In this document: positions 52,569 to 61,671 of the stretch, piece after piece | Layout of the letters: each line of letters opens with the position of its first letter | How positions within the stretch are numbered: the first letter of the stretch is position 1 | NCBI GenBank assembly: GCA_963837425.1 | Contig: CAWINH010000009.1 | Coordinates: 1 to 64,000 of the forward strand | Source: CAWINH01 sp963837425 | GTDB taxonomy: Bacteria > Chloroflexota > Limnocylindria > QHBO01 | Direction: 5' to 3' | Length of the DNA stretch: 64,000 bases | Notes under the pieces: model-generated | What the model was told of the DNA's origin: nothing | What the model saw: the letters and a program-made list of their open reading frames with translations, nothing else | Databases searched by the model: none | Position numbers and translations under genes: made by a program

Positions 52569-53179
52569 CGATACATCCGTAACGTGGGGTCGCGGGTAAG
52601 GTGACGATTCAGGGCGAACCGTAACATAAGTCCTGACCGGCGACGAGGCCACGTGGCTCCGTCACACAATGTCACGGCTTGGGCCTATCCGTATCGTTAC
52701 CCGATGAACGTCGATAGAGTCGTAACGATGGCTGGGTTCCGTCCGCTTGGAACACCGTCGGAGGGAATGGTGCATGACCTAACTCGCGATCAGGGCATCC
52801 GCCCTGATCCATGGATCAGATCAGGTGTGTTTCTGTGTCCTGACGGCTCCTCGCCCAAGCGCTGGCGGCTTGGGCTGCGTGGCTCCGCCACCGAAACGAA
52901 GCGAGCATGCGGTGCCGACAGCCTCCACACAGCTCGACACTCGATCGGGGCTGCTGGCCATGCGGAGCTCCGGTCTGCTGTCGTGAGAACGCTTTGGGAC
53001 ACGTTGCCGTGGCGCAGCGACGAGTGCGCCCGGCAGCACGTGACGATCGAGACCTAACGTCCGGCCCAAGGCACGGATTTCGCCGCCGATGCTGGGGACT
53101 TGTAGCCCTTTTGGGCTACTGCGTTGCGCCCGCACAACGGGCATCCTGTGACCTTCGCGCCGAACATGAGGGAGAAGGT
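52569..53179. other. Non-coding stretch with two hairpins
   Basis: About 610 bp. GATCAGGGC-ATCC-GCCCTGATC (52788-52809) and GTAGCCC-TTTT-GGGCTAC (53102-53119) are perfect stems of 9 and 7 bp. An open plus-strand frame (52653-53057) is not protein-like enough to call. No known riboswitch consensus seen. Confidence 0.45.
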
Positions 53180-54244
53180 TTGACGTTGCCGAGCGCCGCG
53201 ACATCGAGCGATCGCCCGACACCCGCATATCCCGCCGGGCCGGCGAAGGCCAGCGTGCTGGTCGTCGAGGACGATCCAGCCAGTCGGCTGCTGATGAGTC
53301 GGGTCCTCGAGGGCGCGCAGTACCGCGTCATCACCGCATCGGACGGAACTGCGGCCCTGCGCGCAGTGACCGACGAGCGGCCGGACTTGGTCGTGCTCGA
53401 CATCGGCCTGCCCGGAATGGATGGCCTGGAGGTCTGCCAGCGTCTGCGCACAGACCCGCGGAATGCGACGTTGCCGGTCATCATGCTCACCGCCCGGGTC
53501 CAGCTCGACGACATCGTCACCGGCCTCGGCGTCGGCGCCGACGACTATCTGGCCAAGCCGTTCCGCCAGCCGGAGCTGCTGGCCCGCATCCGGAGCGCCC
53601 TGCGACTCCGCGCGGCCCTGGTGCGCATGGAGACCGCGCATGCCGTGGTGGCCACCCTGGCCAATGCGGTGGAGGCCAAGGACCCGGTCACCGAGCACCA
53701 TTGCCAGCGCCTGGCGTCCTTGTCAGCACGCCTCACCGAGCGCCTCGGCCTCGATCACCGGGCTGCGGAGACCATCGCCTACGGCGCGCTGCTGCACGAC
53801 GTCGGCAAGATTGGGATCCCCGAATCGATCCTGACCAAGCCCGGGCCGCTTGACGAAGCCGAGTGGGAGCTAATGCGACGCCACCCGGAGATCGGTGAGC
53901 GGATCTGCGCACCGCTCGATGCCGGGGCAGCGTTTCTGCCCATCATCCGCCACCACCACGAGCGTTGGGACGGCCGCGGCTACCCGGACCGGCTGGCGGG
54001 AGAGGCGATTCCGCTCGGCGCGCGCATCGTCTCGGTCGCTGATGCCTTCGACGCCATGACCCACGACCGCCAGTACCGGCAGGCGCGCAGTGTCGCTGAT
54101 GCGCTCGAGGAGATCCACCGGGGCGCCGGCGGCCAGTTCGACCCCGAATTGGCCGCCCTCTTTGTCGAGGCCATCGAGGGCAGCACCCTCAACGATGAGC
54201 CGGACGACGGTGTCGGCATTCGGCTGCCGATGGACGAGGTCTAG
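53180..54244 (+). CDS. HD-GYP response regulator (c-di-GMP phosphodiesterase, RpfG-like)
   Basis: A 354-aa cytoplasmic regulator. The TTG at 53180 follows GGAGAAGG closely; no better start lies before the receiver. The receiver domain (ASVLVVEDDPAS, phospho-Asp in VVLDIGLPGMDG, LAKPFRQPE) is joined to an HD-GYP domain with LLHDVGKIGIPESIL and HHHERWDGRGYPDRL, all metal ligands kept. It should hydrolyse cyclic di-GMP when activated. First of a three-gene set with the hybrid kinase and the lone receiver. Confidence 0.92.
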   Translation: MTLPSAATSSDRPTPAYPAGPAKASVLVVEDDPASRLLMSRVLEGAQYRVITASDGTAALRAVTDERPDLVVLDIGLPGMDGLEVCQRLRTDPRNATLPVIMLTARVQLDDIVTGLGVGADDYLAKPFRQPELLARIRSALRLRAALVRMETAHAVVATLANAVEAKDPVTEHHCQRLASLSARLTERLGLDHRAAETIAYGALLHDVGKIGIPESILTKPGPLDEAEWELMRRHPEIGERICAPLDAGAAFLPIIRHHHERWDGRGYPDRLAGEAIPLGARIVSVADAFDAMTHDRQYRQARSVADALEEIHRGAGGQFDPELAALFVEAIEGSTLNDEPDDGVGIRLPMDEV

Positions 54245-54281
54245 GATGGCCCACGATCGCCGGCGGGAAGGCTAGAGACCC

Positions 54282-56759
54282 ATGGACATCCTTTCGGTCG
54301 TCCTGCAGGCGGCCTTCTACCTGCTGTTCGGGATCACCCTCGCCAACTTCGTGCGCCGTCCGGGGCCGCTCACCTTGGACGTGTTCCTGTTCTTCGGGGC
54401 GCTGGCGGGTCTGTTCGTCTTCTCGTTCCTGCGCATCCTGTTCCCGGCCGTCGGGGCGGTCCTGAGCCTGATCAGCGTCGCGCTGCTGCTCGCGCAGCCC
54501 GGGCTCGCCCTGCGCCTGACTCGCCACGTGACCCAGCTGCCGCGCTGGGTCGGGCCGGCGATGCTGGCCGGCTACCTCGGCATCCTAGCCGCGCTGCTTG
54601 CGTTCGGCGCCAGCCAGCCTGCGCTGGTCTGGCTCCTTGCCGCCTACTTCGTCATCGGCGACGGACTGGCTGCCCTGATCCTGGCCCGCGAAGCGGCGCG
54701 TCGAATTGGGTTTGCCCGCTGGCGGTTGGCCTTGGCCAGCGCTGCGATGCTCCTGATCGTGACCACCATCCTGGTGGCGTTCATTGGCCAGTCGAATCTG
54801 GCCGAGGCCTTGGCCCTGGTCGCGGCGGCGGCCTTCGTGCCGGTCTTCGCCCCGCCGCGCTGGCTGCGACGCTTCGCCCAGCAGGCGGTGGCCTACCAGT
54901 TCGTCACCGACCTGAGCCAGGTCGAGGCCGGATCCGGAACCACGCGGTTGTGGCAGCAGCTGGCCAGGGCCTCTGTCAGCCTCACCGGCGCGGTGGGCGC
55001 CGAGGTCTACCCAAGCGGCAGCGACGCGGCGGGACCGCTGGCCACGGCGGGCATGTCGGACGGAAGCGCCCCGCACGTCACCCAGGTGACCCTCGAGCGC
55101 GGCGGCCAGGCTGCCGAACTGCGGTTGCACAGCGCGCGGCCGACGCTCTTCGCAGAGGACGACTTGTCGCTGCTGGCCCTGCTCGGTGCCCAGACGCTGG
55201 CGGCGGCCGAACGGGAAGGGCTGCTGTCAGAGCGGACCGCCATCGGAGAGCGCATCGCCGCCACCAATGTCGAGCTGGCGCGAGCGAGTGCGGCGAAGAG
55301 CGACTTCCTCGCGGCCATGAGCCACGAGCTGCGCACGCCGTTGAACGCGATCATGGGCTTCTCCGAGTTGCTGCTCACACCGCCGGCTCCCCTGAGCGAT
55401 GGGACCGTCGCCGAGTATGCCGGTCACATTCACGGCGCCGGTCAGCACCTGCTCGAGCTGATCAACGACATCCTGGATCTGTCGCGGGTCGAAGCCGGGC
55501 GTCTGGAGCTGCGCCGCGAGACGACCGACGTGGCACGCCTCATGACCGAGACCCTCAACACCGTGCGCCCCCTGGCCGAGGTGAAGGGCCTGGCGCTGCA
55601 GGCGGAACTACCGCCCGAGCTGCACGCCGAGGTGGACCCTGCGCGCCTTCGGCAGATCGCCTTCAACCTGCTCTCCAATGCCATCAAGTTCACCCCGTCC
55701 GGCGGCAGCGTGACCGTGGAACTGGCGTCCGACGACGGCGCCATCGCCCTGTCCGTGACCGACACCGGAACGGGCATCGCGCCGGAGGATCAGGACCGCA
55801 TCTTCGCCGCCTTCGAGCAGCTCAAGCCGGGGACCGCCGAGGGCACCGGGCTCGGCCTGGCCCTCACCCAGCGGCTGGTGCAGGCCCACGACGGCCAGAT
55901 CGAGGTGGTCTCCACGCCTGGCGCGGGCAGCCGCTTCAGCGTGCGACTCCCGCACCACAAGGTGCTCCTGCCGGGCGCGATCCCGGTGACCGCCGATGCC
56001 GGCGACGGTCCGCTGGTGCTGATCATCGAAGACGATGCGGACGCCGCAGAGCTAGTCTCCCTGCACCTGCGCCAAGCGGGGTACCGGGCGGCGGTGGTCG
56101 GCAACGGCGAGAGCGGCCTGCTGGCCGCCGAGCAGCTCGCGCCGGCAGCCATCCTGCTCGACATCCTGCTGCCCGGCGTCGACGGCTGGGAGGTCCTCCG
56201 ACAGCTGCGCGCCGGCTCGGCCACGAGCCAGATTCCGGTGATGGTCATCACCATCGTCGACAATGCCGCGCTGGGGCTGGCGCTCGGGGCGGCGGACTAC
56301 CTGGTCAAGCCGGTCTCGCGGGAGACGCTGCTGGGAGCCCTGGCCCGGCTGGCGCCGACGCCGAAGGTCGGCGAGCGCCCGGTCAACGTGCTGGCCATCG
56401 ATGACGACCCGCTGGCGCTGCGCCTGTACCGGGAATCGCTGACCCCCGAGGGCTTCCGGGTCATCGAGTCGGCCACCGGGGAGGACGGGATGGCGCGCGC
56501 GCGCCAGGGCCGTGTCGATGCCATCGTGCTCGACCTTCTGCTGCCGGACCTCGATGGCTTCGAGATCGCGGCGCGCCTGAAGGCCGATCCCGCCACCCGC
56601 GACATCCCGATCCTGGTCATGACCGCCCATCCGCTCACCGACGCCGACAAGGATCGGCTCAAGGAGCACGCCCTGGCGGTCCTCGCCAAGGGCGACGAGG
56701 CCCTCGCCGGGCTACGCTCCTGGCTGCGGCGCTGCATTGCCGTTCAGTCGTTCGGATGA
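54282..56759 (+). CDS. Hybrid sensor histidine kinase with two receivers
   Basis: An 825-aa membrane kinase. The N-terminus has six to seven helices (residues 1-195, starting ILSVVLQAAFYLLFGITL), then a degenerate GAF-like region. HisKA carries the phosphoacceptor His in AMSHELRTPLN near residue 348, HATPase_c covers 450-560 (NLLSNAIKFTPSG, DTGTGIAP, GTGLGLALT), and two receivers have Asp in LLDILLPGVDG and VLDLLLPDLDG. The stimulus is unknown; the membrane part may sense redox or lipid state. It ends with an ATGA overlap onto the next receiver gene. Confidence 0.92.
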   Translation: MDILSVVLQAAFYLLFGITLANFVRRPGPLTLDVFLFFGALAGLFVFSFLRILFPAVGAVLSLISVALLLAQPGLALRLTRHVTQLPRWVGPAMLAGYLGILAALLAFGASQPALVWLLAAYFVIGDGLAALILAREAARRIGFARWRLALASAAMLLIVTTILVAFIGQSNLAEALALVAAAAFVPVFAPPRWLRRFAQQAVAYQFVTDLSQVEAGSGTTRLWQQLARASVSLTGAVGAEVYPSGSDAAGPLATAGMSDGSAPHVTQVTLERGGQAAELRLHSARPTLFAEDDLSLLALLGAQTLAAAEREGLLSERTAIGERIAATNVELARASAAKSDFLAAMSHELRTPLNAIMGFSELLLTPPAPLSDGTVAEYAGHIHGAGQHLLELINDILDLSRVEAGRLELRRETTDVARLMTETLNTVRPLAEVKGLALQAELPPELHAEVDPARLRQIAFNLLSNAIKFTPSGGSVTVELASDDGAIALSVTDTGTGIAPEDQDRIFAAFEQLKPGTAEGTGLGLALTQRLVQAHDGQIEVVSTPGAGSRFSVRLPHHKVLLPGAIPVTADAGDGPLVLIIEDDADAAELVSLHLRQAGYRAAVVGNGESGLLAAEQLAPAAILLDILLPGVDGWEVLRQLRAGSATSQIPVMVITIVDNAALGLALGAADYLVKPVSRETLLGALARLAPTPKVGERPVNVLAIDDDPLALRLYRESLTPEGFRVIESATGEDGMARARQGRVDAIVLDLLLPDLDGFEIAARLKADPATRDIPILVMTAHPLTDADKDRLKEHALAVLAKGDEALAGLRSWLRRCIAVQSFG

Positions 56760-57226
56760 GCGCCGTCCAGGCATCGATTCTGGCCGTCGAGGACGACCCC
56801 CGCACGGCCGCGCTCCTGCGCGCCACTCTTGCGGCTGGCGGCTATCGGCTGGCGGTCGCCGCCACTCTGGCGGAAGCCCGGGCCTGGCTCGAGGGGCAGC
56901 GGCCTGACCTGGTGCTGCTCGACATCGGGCTGCCGGACGGCAGCGGCCTCGACCTGGCGCGCGAGCTGCGACACGCGCCTGAGACCGCCCTCGTCCCAAT
57001 CCTAGTCACCTCGGCCCGGGTCCTGGCCGACGATCTGGCCGCGGCCCGGGAGGCGGGATCGAACGTCTTCCTGGCCAAGCCCTTGAGCCCGAGTGCATTG
57101 CTCGACGCGGTGGTGAGTGCCCTGGACAACACGGCGGCGGCGCCTCTCACCGAGCTTGGATCGACGACGACTACACAACACGCCCTACCGCGTGACCACG
57201 GCCATGCGCCAGCACGCCCAGATTGA
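56756..57226 (+). CDS. Single-domain response regulator with C-terminal tail
   Basis: A 156-aa protein: receiver domain at residues 8-125 (ASILAVEDDPRTAAL, phospho-Asp in VLLDIGLPDGSG, Lys in FLAKPLSPS) plus a 30-residue polar tail without an output domain. The ATG overlaps the kinase stop. Likely a phosphotransfer partner between the hybrid kinase and the HD-GYP regulator. Last gene inside the island. Confidence 0.88.
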   Translation: MSAVQASILAVEDDPRTAALLRATLAAGGYRLAVAATLAEARAWLEGQRPDLVLLDIGLPDGSGLDLARELRHAPETALVPILVTSARVLADDLAAAREAGSNVFLAKPLSPSALLDAVVSALDNTAAAPLTELGSTTTTQHALPRDHGHAPARPD

Positions 57227-57505
57227 CGGGCCCGCGGAAGCGGCCTCGCCAGTCCGCTCACGGATGGGCGCGGATCAATGGTCAAGGGATCCACAGTCGA
57301 CGACCTGACCCACGATCAGCGGCTTCACGGGTTTCGCTAACACGACCCCATTGGAGCTGGCGCCGTCCTGCCCTCGTTCGATCTTGAGGAGATCCCCGCA
57401 ACTGCACGCTGGCGATCGAAAGCCTGCCACGCCGGCCGCGTGCCCGCCGGTTACTGCCCCTTTCCGCCCGTCCGGTACAATCTTTGTCCGGAGCCGCTCA
57501 CCGCG

Positions 57506-57572
57506 GGGCACCTGATTCTGTCGGTTTTTCGCGTGGGCACCTGACTCCCTTCCGGGGTGGGCACCTGACTCT
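57506..57572 (+). repeat. Three GGGCACCTGAYTCY direct repeats, right end
   Basis: Copies at 57506-57519 (GATTCT variant), 57535-57548 and 57559-57572 (final T). Same orientation and spacings (29 and 24 bp) as the internal triplet. The last copy ends 92 bp before the attR core. Confidence 0.78.
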
Positions 57573-57663
57573 CCGGAAAACTGAACATGTGAGGACCCGG
57601 CGCGGGCCGGTCCTGAGCACGAATCTCGGCTGGCGATGGTCGGAGCGGCGCCCTCGGCGGCGG

Positions 57664-57713
57664 CTGACTCTGGATCAGGAGATCGAAGGTTCGAATCCTT
57701 CCGCCCCAGCCAA
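57664..57713 (+). repeat. attR core (3' half of tRNA-Gln)
   Basis: Fifty bases identical to 12117-12166. The 5' half of a tRNA is missing, so it is not a functional tRNA. This is the original chromosomal 3' end displaced by the insertion. Confidence 0.88.
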
Positions 57714-57747
57714 CTCTGCGACCGGCCAGCGGCCGATAATCGTGGGC

Positions 57748-58077
57748 ATGGATCCATCTATAGCCACAACTCCCACGACGGTGATCGCTGAGTACCAGGC
57801 GCGCCCCGGAAACGGCGACCGGGTGGCCGACATCCTGGCCAGGCATGTGCCCGTCACCCGAGCCGAGCCCGGATGCATCACCTTCGTGGCCTATCGCGAT
57901 CCTGACGATCCCGACCACTTCGCCCTGTACGAGCAATACGTTGACGAGAACGCTCTTCAGGCGCACCGCGTGAGCGCGCACTTTGCCACGAACGTCACCG
58001 GGCAGATCGTGCCGCTGCTCGGGCAACGGCGGTGGCGTCGTTACCGCGAGGTCACGCCCGGAAACCGGCACGGCTGA
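57748..58077 (+). CDS. Antibiotic-biosynthesis-monooxygenase (ABM) domain protein
   Basis: A 109-aa dimeric alpha/beta-barrel protein of the quinol monooxygenase (YgiN) family. TTVIAEYQARPGNGDRV, EPGCITFVAYRDPDDPDHF and ALYEQYVDENALQAHR are the family strands and helices, including the His near residue 74. Acts without cofactor on quinols or similar, or degrades haem in some members. First chromosomal gene right of the island. Confidence 0.87.
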   Translation: MDPSIATTPTTVIAEYQARPGNGDRVADILARHVPVTRAEPGCITFVAYRDPDDPDHFALYEQYVDENALQAHRVSAHFATNVTGQIVPLLGQRRWRRYREVTPGNRHG

Positions 58078-58132
58078 GCGCGCGCGAGCGCCGGTCGGGG
58101 AGGTCGCTTCCTGATCCACAGGGCAGGTGCAT

Positions 58133-59425
58133 ATGAACGGACGCGATGAGCGCACGATCGGGACCTGGTCGCTGGTGGCGATCGGTATCGGCGGCATGGT
58201 GGGTGGGGGGATCTTCGCCGTGCTGGGGCTCGCGGTGCAGCTCGCGCATGGAGGCACGCCGATCGCGTTCGCCGTGGCCGGCGTGGTCGCGCTCCTGACC
58301 GCCTACGCGTACGCCAAGCTCTCCGTCGCCTACCCGAGCCGCGGTGGCACGGTGACTTTCCTCGACCGCGCGTTCGGGTCCGGGGTCCTCACCGGCAGCC
58401 TCAACGTCCTGCTCTGGCTGAGCTACATCGTCATGCTCTCGCTCTACGCCCTCGCCTTCGGCAGCTATGGGGCGACGTTCCTGCCCGCCGGATGGCAGGA
58501 TGCCGGCCGCCATGTCCTCATCACGCTCGCGGTCCTCGCCATCACGGCCCTGAACCTCCTGAGCGCCAACGTCATCGGCCGGGCGGAGACCTGGATCGTG
58601 GCCGCCAAGGTGGCGATCCTGGCGCTGTTCGTGGTGGTGGGGACCGCGGGCATCCAGGCGCAGCGGGTGACCCCCTCGTCCTGGTCGCCGCCCTTTGAGC
58701 TGGTGGCGGGCGGGATGATCATCTTCCTCGCCTACGAGGGATTCGAGCTCATCGCCAACGCGGCGGAGGACGTGCGCGACGTGGCCCGCACGCTGCCGCG
58801 CGCGTACTACATCGCGGTCGGCTCGGTGATCGTCCTCTATGTGCTCGTGGCGTTGGTCACCGTCGGCAACCTCCCGGTCGATCGGATCGTGGCGGCCAAG
58901 GACTACGCGCTCGCCGAGGCCGCCAAGCCGTTCCTGGGACAGGGCGGCTTCACCCTGATCGCCATCGCAGCCATGCTCTCCACCGCGTCGGCCATCAATG
59001 CCACCTTCTACGGCGCGGCACGCCTCAGCTACTCGATCGCCACCGATGGCCAGCTGCCGAGCTTCCTCGTGCGACAGGTGTGGGGAGAGCCGGTCGAAGG
59101 GCTCCTGATCACCGCGGCCCTGACGCTGTTCGTCGCCAATTTCTTCGACCTGACGAGCATCTCGACCCTGGGGAGCGCGGGGTTCCTCGTCGTATTCGCT
59201 GCGGTCAACGCCGCAAACGTGCTGCACGCACGGGCTACCCACAGCCGCGCCTGGATCTCGGTCCTTGGCGGAGTCGCCTGCACCGCGGCGCTCGGGGCGC
59301 TGGTCTGGCAGACGGCGCGCTCAACGCCGGAGAAGCTGTGGGTGCTGGCCGCACTCATCGGGTTGGCCCTCGCGATTGAGGGTGCGTATCGGCTGGGGCG
59401 GCGGGAGATCCGGCTCCACGGCTGA
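58133..59425 (+). CDS. APC-family amino-acid permease
   Basis: A 430-aa secondary transporter with about twelve helices. The first helix carries IGIGGMVGGGIFAVLGLAV, the APC consensus, and helix 6 has MIIFLAYEGFELIANAAED. The ATG at 58133 is preferred over GTG 58127. Substrate not predictable; the sequence is closest in style to cationic or small-neutral amino-acid transporters. Confidence 0.88.
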   Translation: MNGRDERTIGTWSLVAIGIGGMVGGGIFAVLGLAVQLAHGGTPIAFAVAGVVALLTAYAYAKLSVAYPSRGGTVTFLDRAFGSGVLTGSLNVLLWLSYIVMLSLYALAFGSYGATFLPAGWQDAGRHVLITLAVLAITALNLLSANVIGRAETWIVAAKVAILALFVVVGTAGIQAQRVTPSSWSPPFELVAGGMIIFLAYEGFELIANAAEDVRDVARTLPRAYYIAVGSVIVLYVLVALVTVGNLPVDRIVAAKDYALAEAAKPFLGQGGFTLIAIAAMLSTASAINATFYGAARLSYSIATDGQLPSFLVRQVWGEPVEGLLITAALTLFVANFFDLTSISTLGSAGFLVVFAAVNAANVLHARATHSRAWISVLGGVACTAALGALVWQTARSTPEKLWVLAALIGLALAIEGAYRLGRREIRLHG

Positions 59426-59503
59426 CCCGATCGCTGAGGAGCCGCGAGGGGCGCCTGGACTGCCTCCGTCCCTCCTTCTTGTGCCGATGCGGCACGTGGC
59501 CCC

Positions 59504-60406
59504 ATGATCACGGTCATGGGCTCTCCGCAGACCGGGATCTTTGCGCTTGGCACGGCGTCGCACGCCTACCTCGAGTTCGACCTGCACCCCGACGCGCCCG
59601 CGGGGGCGATCGCTGCGCGCGTAGCCGGCCTGCGGGAACCGCGCACCACGATTGGCGGAGTCAACCTCGTAACGGGATTCCGTCCCGAGCTGTGGTCTTC
59701 CGTCGCGCCGGACGCGGCTCCTCCCGGGGTGACGGGCTTCAACGAGCCCCTCGTTGGCCGCGACGGCTTCACCCATCCGGCCACCCAGCACGACATCGTG
59801 GTGTGGCTTGCAGGGGCTGCCTACGACGTGGTCTTTGACCTCTCGCGCGACGTCATCGCGGAGCTCTCCTCGGGTGCGGATCTCGTCCACGAGATGGTCG
59901 GCTGGCCATACCACCGCGACCTCGACCTGACCGGGTTCCTGGATGGAACCGAAAACCCGACGCTCGTCGAGGCGACATCGGTGGCGCTGCTGCCGGTGTC
60001 ATCGCCGTGCGCCGGCGGCTCCATCCTGCTGCTCCAGCAGTGGGAGCACGACGCCACCGCCTGGGAAGGTCTCGGTGTCACCGGACAGGAGGAGGTCATC
60101 GGCCGACGAAAGGTGGGGGGCGCCGAGCTTGACCCGAAGCCGACGACCTCGCACGTCGCGCGCACCGACCAGGACACCTTCGGGAGGATCTTCCGACGGA
60201 ACATCCCGTACGGCTCGGTCGATCGGCATGGCACGATCTTCGTCGGGTTCGCCTCCGACCAGCGGATCCTCGTCCGGATGCTCGAGAGCATGGCCGGGAC
60301 GCAAACCGGCGAACGCGACGCGCTGACGCGCTTTGCGCGACCGTTCACCGGCGCCTACTACGTCGTGCCCTCCGCCGAGCGCCTCGCGGCGTTCGTGGAG
60401 CGATGA
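59504..60406 (+). CDS. Dye-decolourising (DyP-type) peroxidase
   Basis: A 300-aa haem peroxidase. The distal GxxDG motif is GFLDGTENPTLVE near residue 145, the proximal haem His is in TTSHVARTDQDT near residue 215, and the distal Arg is in RNIPYGS. There is no Tat signal, so it is cytoplasmic and of the YfeX-like class; no encapsulin gene is adjacent. Overlaps the SMP-30 gene by four bases. An alternative ATG lies at 59516. Confidence 0.9.
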   Translation: MITVMGSPQTGIFALGTASHAYLEFDLHPDAPAGAIAARVAGLREPRTTIGGVNLVTGFRPELWSSVAPDAAPPGVTGFNEPLVGRDGFTHPATQHDIVVWLAGAAYDVVFDLSRDVIAELSSGADLVHEMVGWPYHRDLDLTGFLDGTENPTLVEATSVALLPVSSPCAGGSILLLQQWEHDATAWEGLGVTGQEEVIGRRKVGGAELDPKPTTSHVARTDQDTFGRIFRRNIPYGSVDRHGTIFVGFASDQRILVRMLESMAGTQTGERDALTRFARPFTGAYYVVPSAERLAAFVER

Positions 60407-61254
60407 CCCAGGACCGTCCCGACCCTCGGGTGCTGCTGTCGGACCTCGCCTTCCCCGAATCGCCTCGCTGGCACGGCGGCCGGCTGTGGGTCTCGGACTG
60501 GGGGGCTGGTGAGGTCATCGCGGCCGATCTCGACGGAGCGGCCGAGGTGGTCGCCCGAGTGCGGTCCTTCCCGATGTGCATTGACCACCTGCCCGATGGC
60601 CGGCTGTTGATCGTTTCGTCCGCCGATCGCACGGTGCTCCGCCGGGAGCCGGACGGGTCGCTGGCGGCGCACGCGCACCTTGCCGAGCTTGGCGAACACC
60701 CCTGGAACGACATCGTCGTCGATGGGCGGGGCAACGCGTACGTCAACAACATCGGTTTCGCGTTCCCGGGCGGCGAGTTCGCGCCCGGCCTGGTTGCTCT
60801 CGTGACGCCCGACGGTTCGGCGCGCCAGGTAGCCGATGCCCTCGCTTTCCCGAACGGCATGGCCGTCACGCCGGACAACGCGACGCTGATCGTGGCCGAG
60901 TCCTACGGCCGGAAGCTCACCGCGTTCGACATCGAGGCCGATGGGAGCCTGTCGAACCGGCGGACGTGGGCCGCCGTGGACGACCATCCCGATGGGATCT
61001 GCCTGGACGCCGAGGGGGCGGCCTGGTACGCGGACGTTGGGACGCGGCGCTGCGTCCGGGTCCGCGAGGGCGGCGAGGTGCTGGACGAGATCCGGCTCGA
61101 TCGCGGTTGCTTCGCGTGCGTCCTTGGTGGCCGCGACCGGCGAACTCTGTTCATGGCGGTCAACGCGTGGGAGGGCAGCGGGCAGATGCGGGGGACGCGC
61201 CGCGGACAGGTCGTGGCCACATACGCCCCGGCACCGGGCGCCGGTTGGCCCTAG
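60403..61254 (+). CDS. SMP-30/gluconolactonase-like protein
   Basis: A 283-aa six-bladed beta-propeller hydrolase. Calcium/active-site positions: Glu in LAFPESPRWHGG, Asn in HPWNDIVVDGRGNAYV, Asn in FPNGMAVTPDN and Asp in HPDGICLDAEG. The family hydrolyses sugar lactones or related esters. Coupled to the DyP peroxidase by an ATGA overlap. Confidence 0.88.
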   Translation: MTQDRPDPRVLLSDLAFPESPRWHGGRLWVSDWGAGEVIAADLDGAAEVVARVRSFPMCIDHLPDGRLLIVSSADRTVLRREPDGSLAAHAHLAELGEHPWNDIVVDGRGNAYVNNIGFAFPGGEFAPGLVALVTPDGSARQVADALAFPNGMAVTPDNATLIVAESYGRKLTAFDIEADGSLSNRRTWAAVDDHPDGICLDAEGAAWYADVGTRRCVRVREGGEVLDEIRLDRGCFACVLGGRDRRTLFMAVNAWEGSGQMRGTRRGQVVATYAPAPGAGWP

Positions 61255-61263
61255 GGCGGATTG

Positions 61264-61671
61264 ATGAACGAGGTGACGCCAACGGCAGATCCCCGGGTGG
61301 ACGCCTACATCGAGGCGCTGCCGGACTGGCAGCAGGAGATCTGCCGAGCCGTGCGTGACCTCGTCCACGAGGCGGATCCCGCAGTGGTCGAGACGATCAA
61401 GCGCCGCGTGCAGCCGTACTTCGTCCTCGACGGCAACGTCTGCGCATTGCTCGCCGCGAAAGACCACATGAACGTGTTTCTGTACGACGGCGGGATCGTG
61501 CCTGACCCGGAGGGGATCATCACCGGCGGCCACGACAACAAGACCGCACGCACTGTGGCGATCCGCCGCGCGGACCCCATCAACCGCCGGGCGCTCGTGG
61601 CGATCTTCCGCCAGATCATCGCCAACAACCGGGCGGGAGGCTGGCGCCGGATCAAGCCGCCCCGGGCCTAG
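61264..61671 (+). CDS. DUF1801 (YdhG-like) protein
   Basis: A 135-aa protein with a C-terminally extended DUF1801 domain: VDAYIEALPDWQQEICRAVRD and KRRVQPYFVLDGNVCALLAA. A small alpha/beta fold of unknown function, possibly iron/frataxin-like in other members. The ATG at 61264 is used. The following 61672-61884 has no gene. Confidence 0.8.
   Translation: MNEVTPTADPRVDAYIEALPDWQQEICRAVRDLVHEADPAVVETIKRRVQPYFVLDGNVCALLAAKDHMNVFLYDGGIVPDPEGIITGGHDNKTARTVAIRRADPINRRALVAIFRQIIANNRAGGWRRIKPPRA

Larger units (their letters stand above)
12117..57713. mobile_element. 45.5-kb genomic island integrated in tRNA-Gln
   Basis: Boundaries are set by a perfect 50-bp direct repeat: 12117-12166 (tRNA-Gln 3' half and CCA) and 57664-57713. 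Inside are recombinase remnants, a toxin-antitoxin pair, regulators, a large catabolic cluster and a signalling operon; outside on both sides are ordinary chromosomal genes. Each end has three copies of GGGCACCTGACTCC about 92-97 bp from the core. The only tyrosine integrase is truncated and the serine recombinase is frameshifted, so it is probably immobile on its own. Its middle part looks less GC-rich than the flanks by eye (not computed). No conjugation genes were recognised. Confidence 0.85.
57304..57713 (+). repeat. Right-end terminal repeat of the island
   Basis: About 390 bp related to 23197-23542 and ending in the attR core. It contains CCCTCGTTCGATCTTGA, CCGTCCGGTACAATC and GAGCACGAATCT in the same order. 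The preceding 57227-57303 is empty. TACAAT may be a -10 box of an outward or inward transcript. Confidence 0.75.

Noticed and set aside
52653..53057. Possible 134-aa gene between Fic and HD-GYP genes
   Set aside because: No ribosome site, no recognisable motif, and it spans a perfect hairpin at 52788-52809; non-coding is more likely.
57664..57713. Second tRNA-Gln gene
   Set aside because: Only the 3' half from the anticodon stem is present; upstream bases cannot form the acceptor and D arms. It is the attR repeat.
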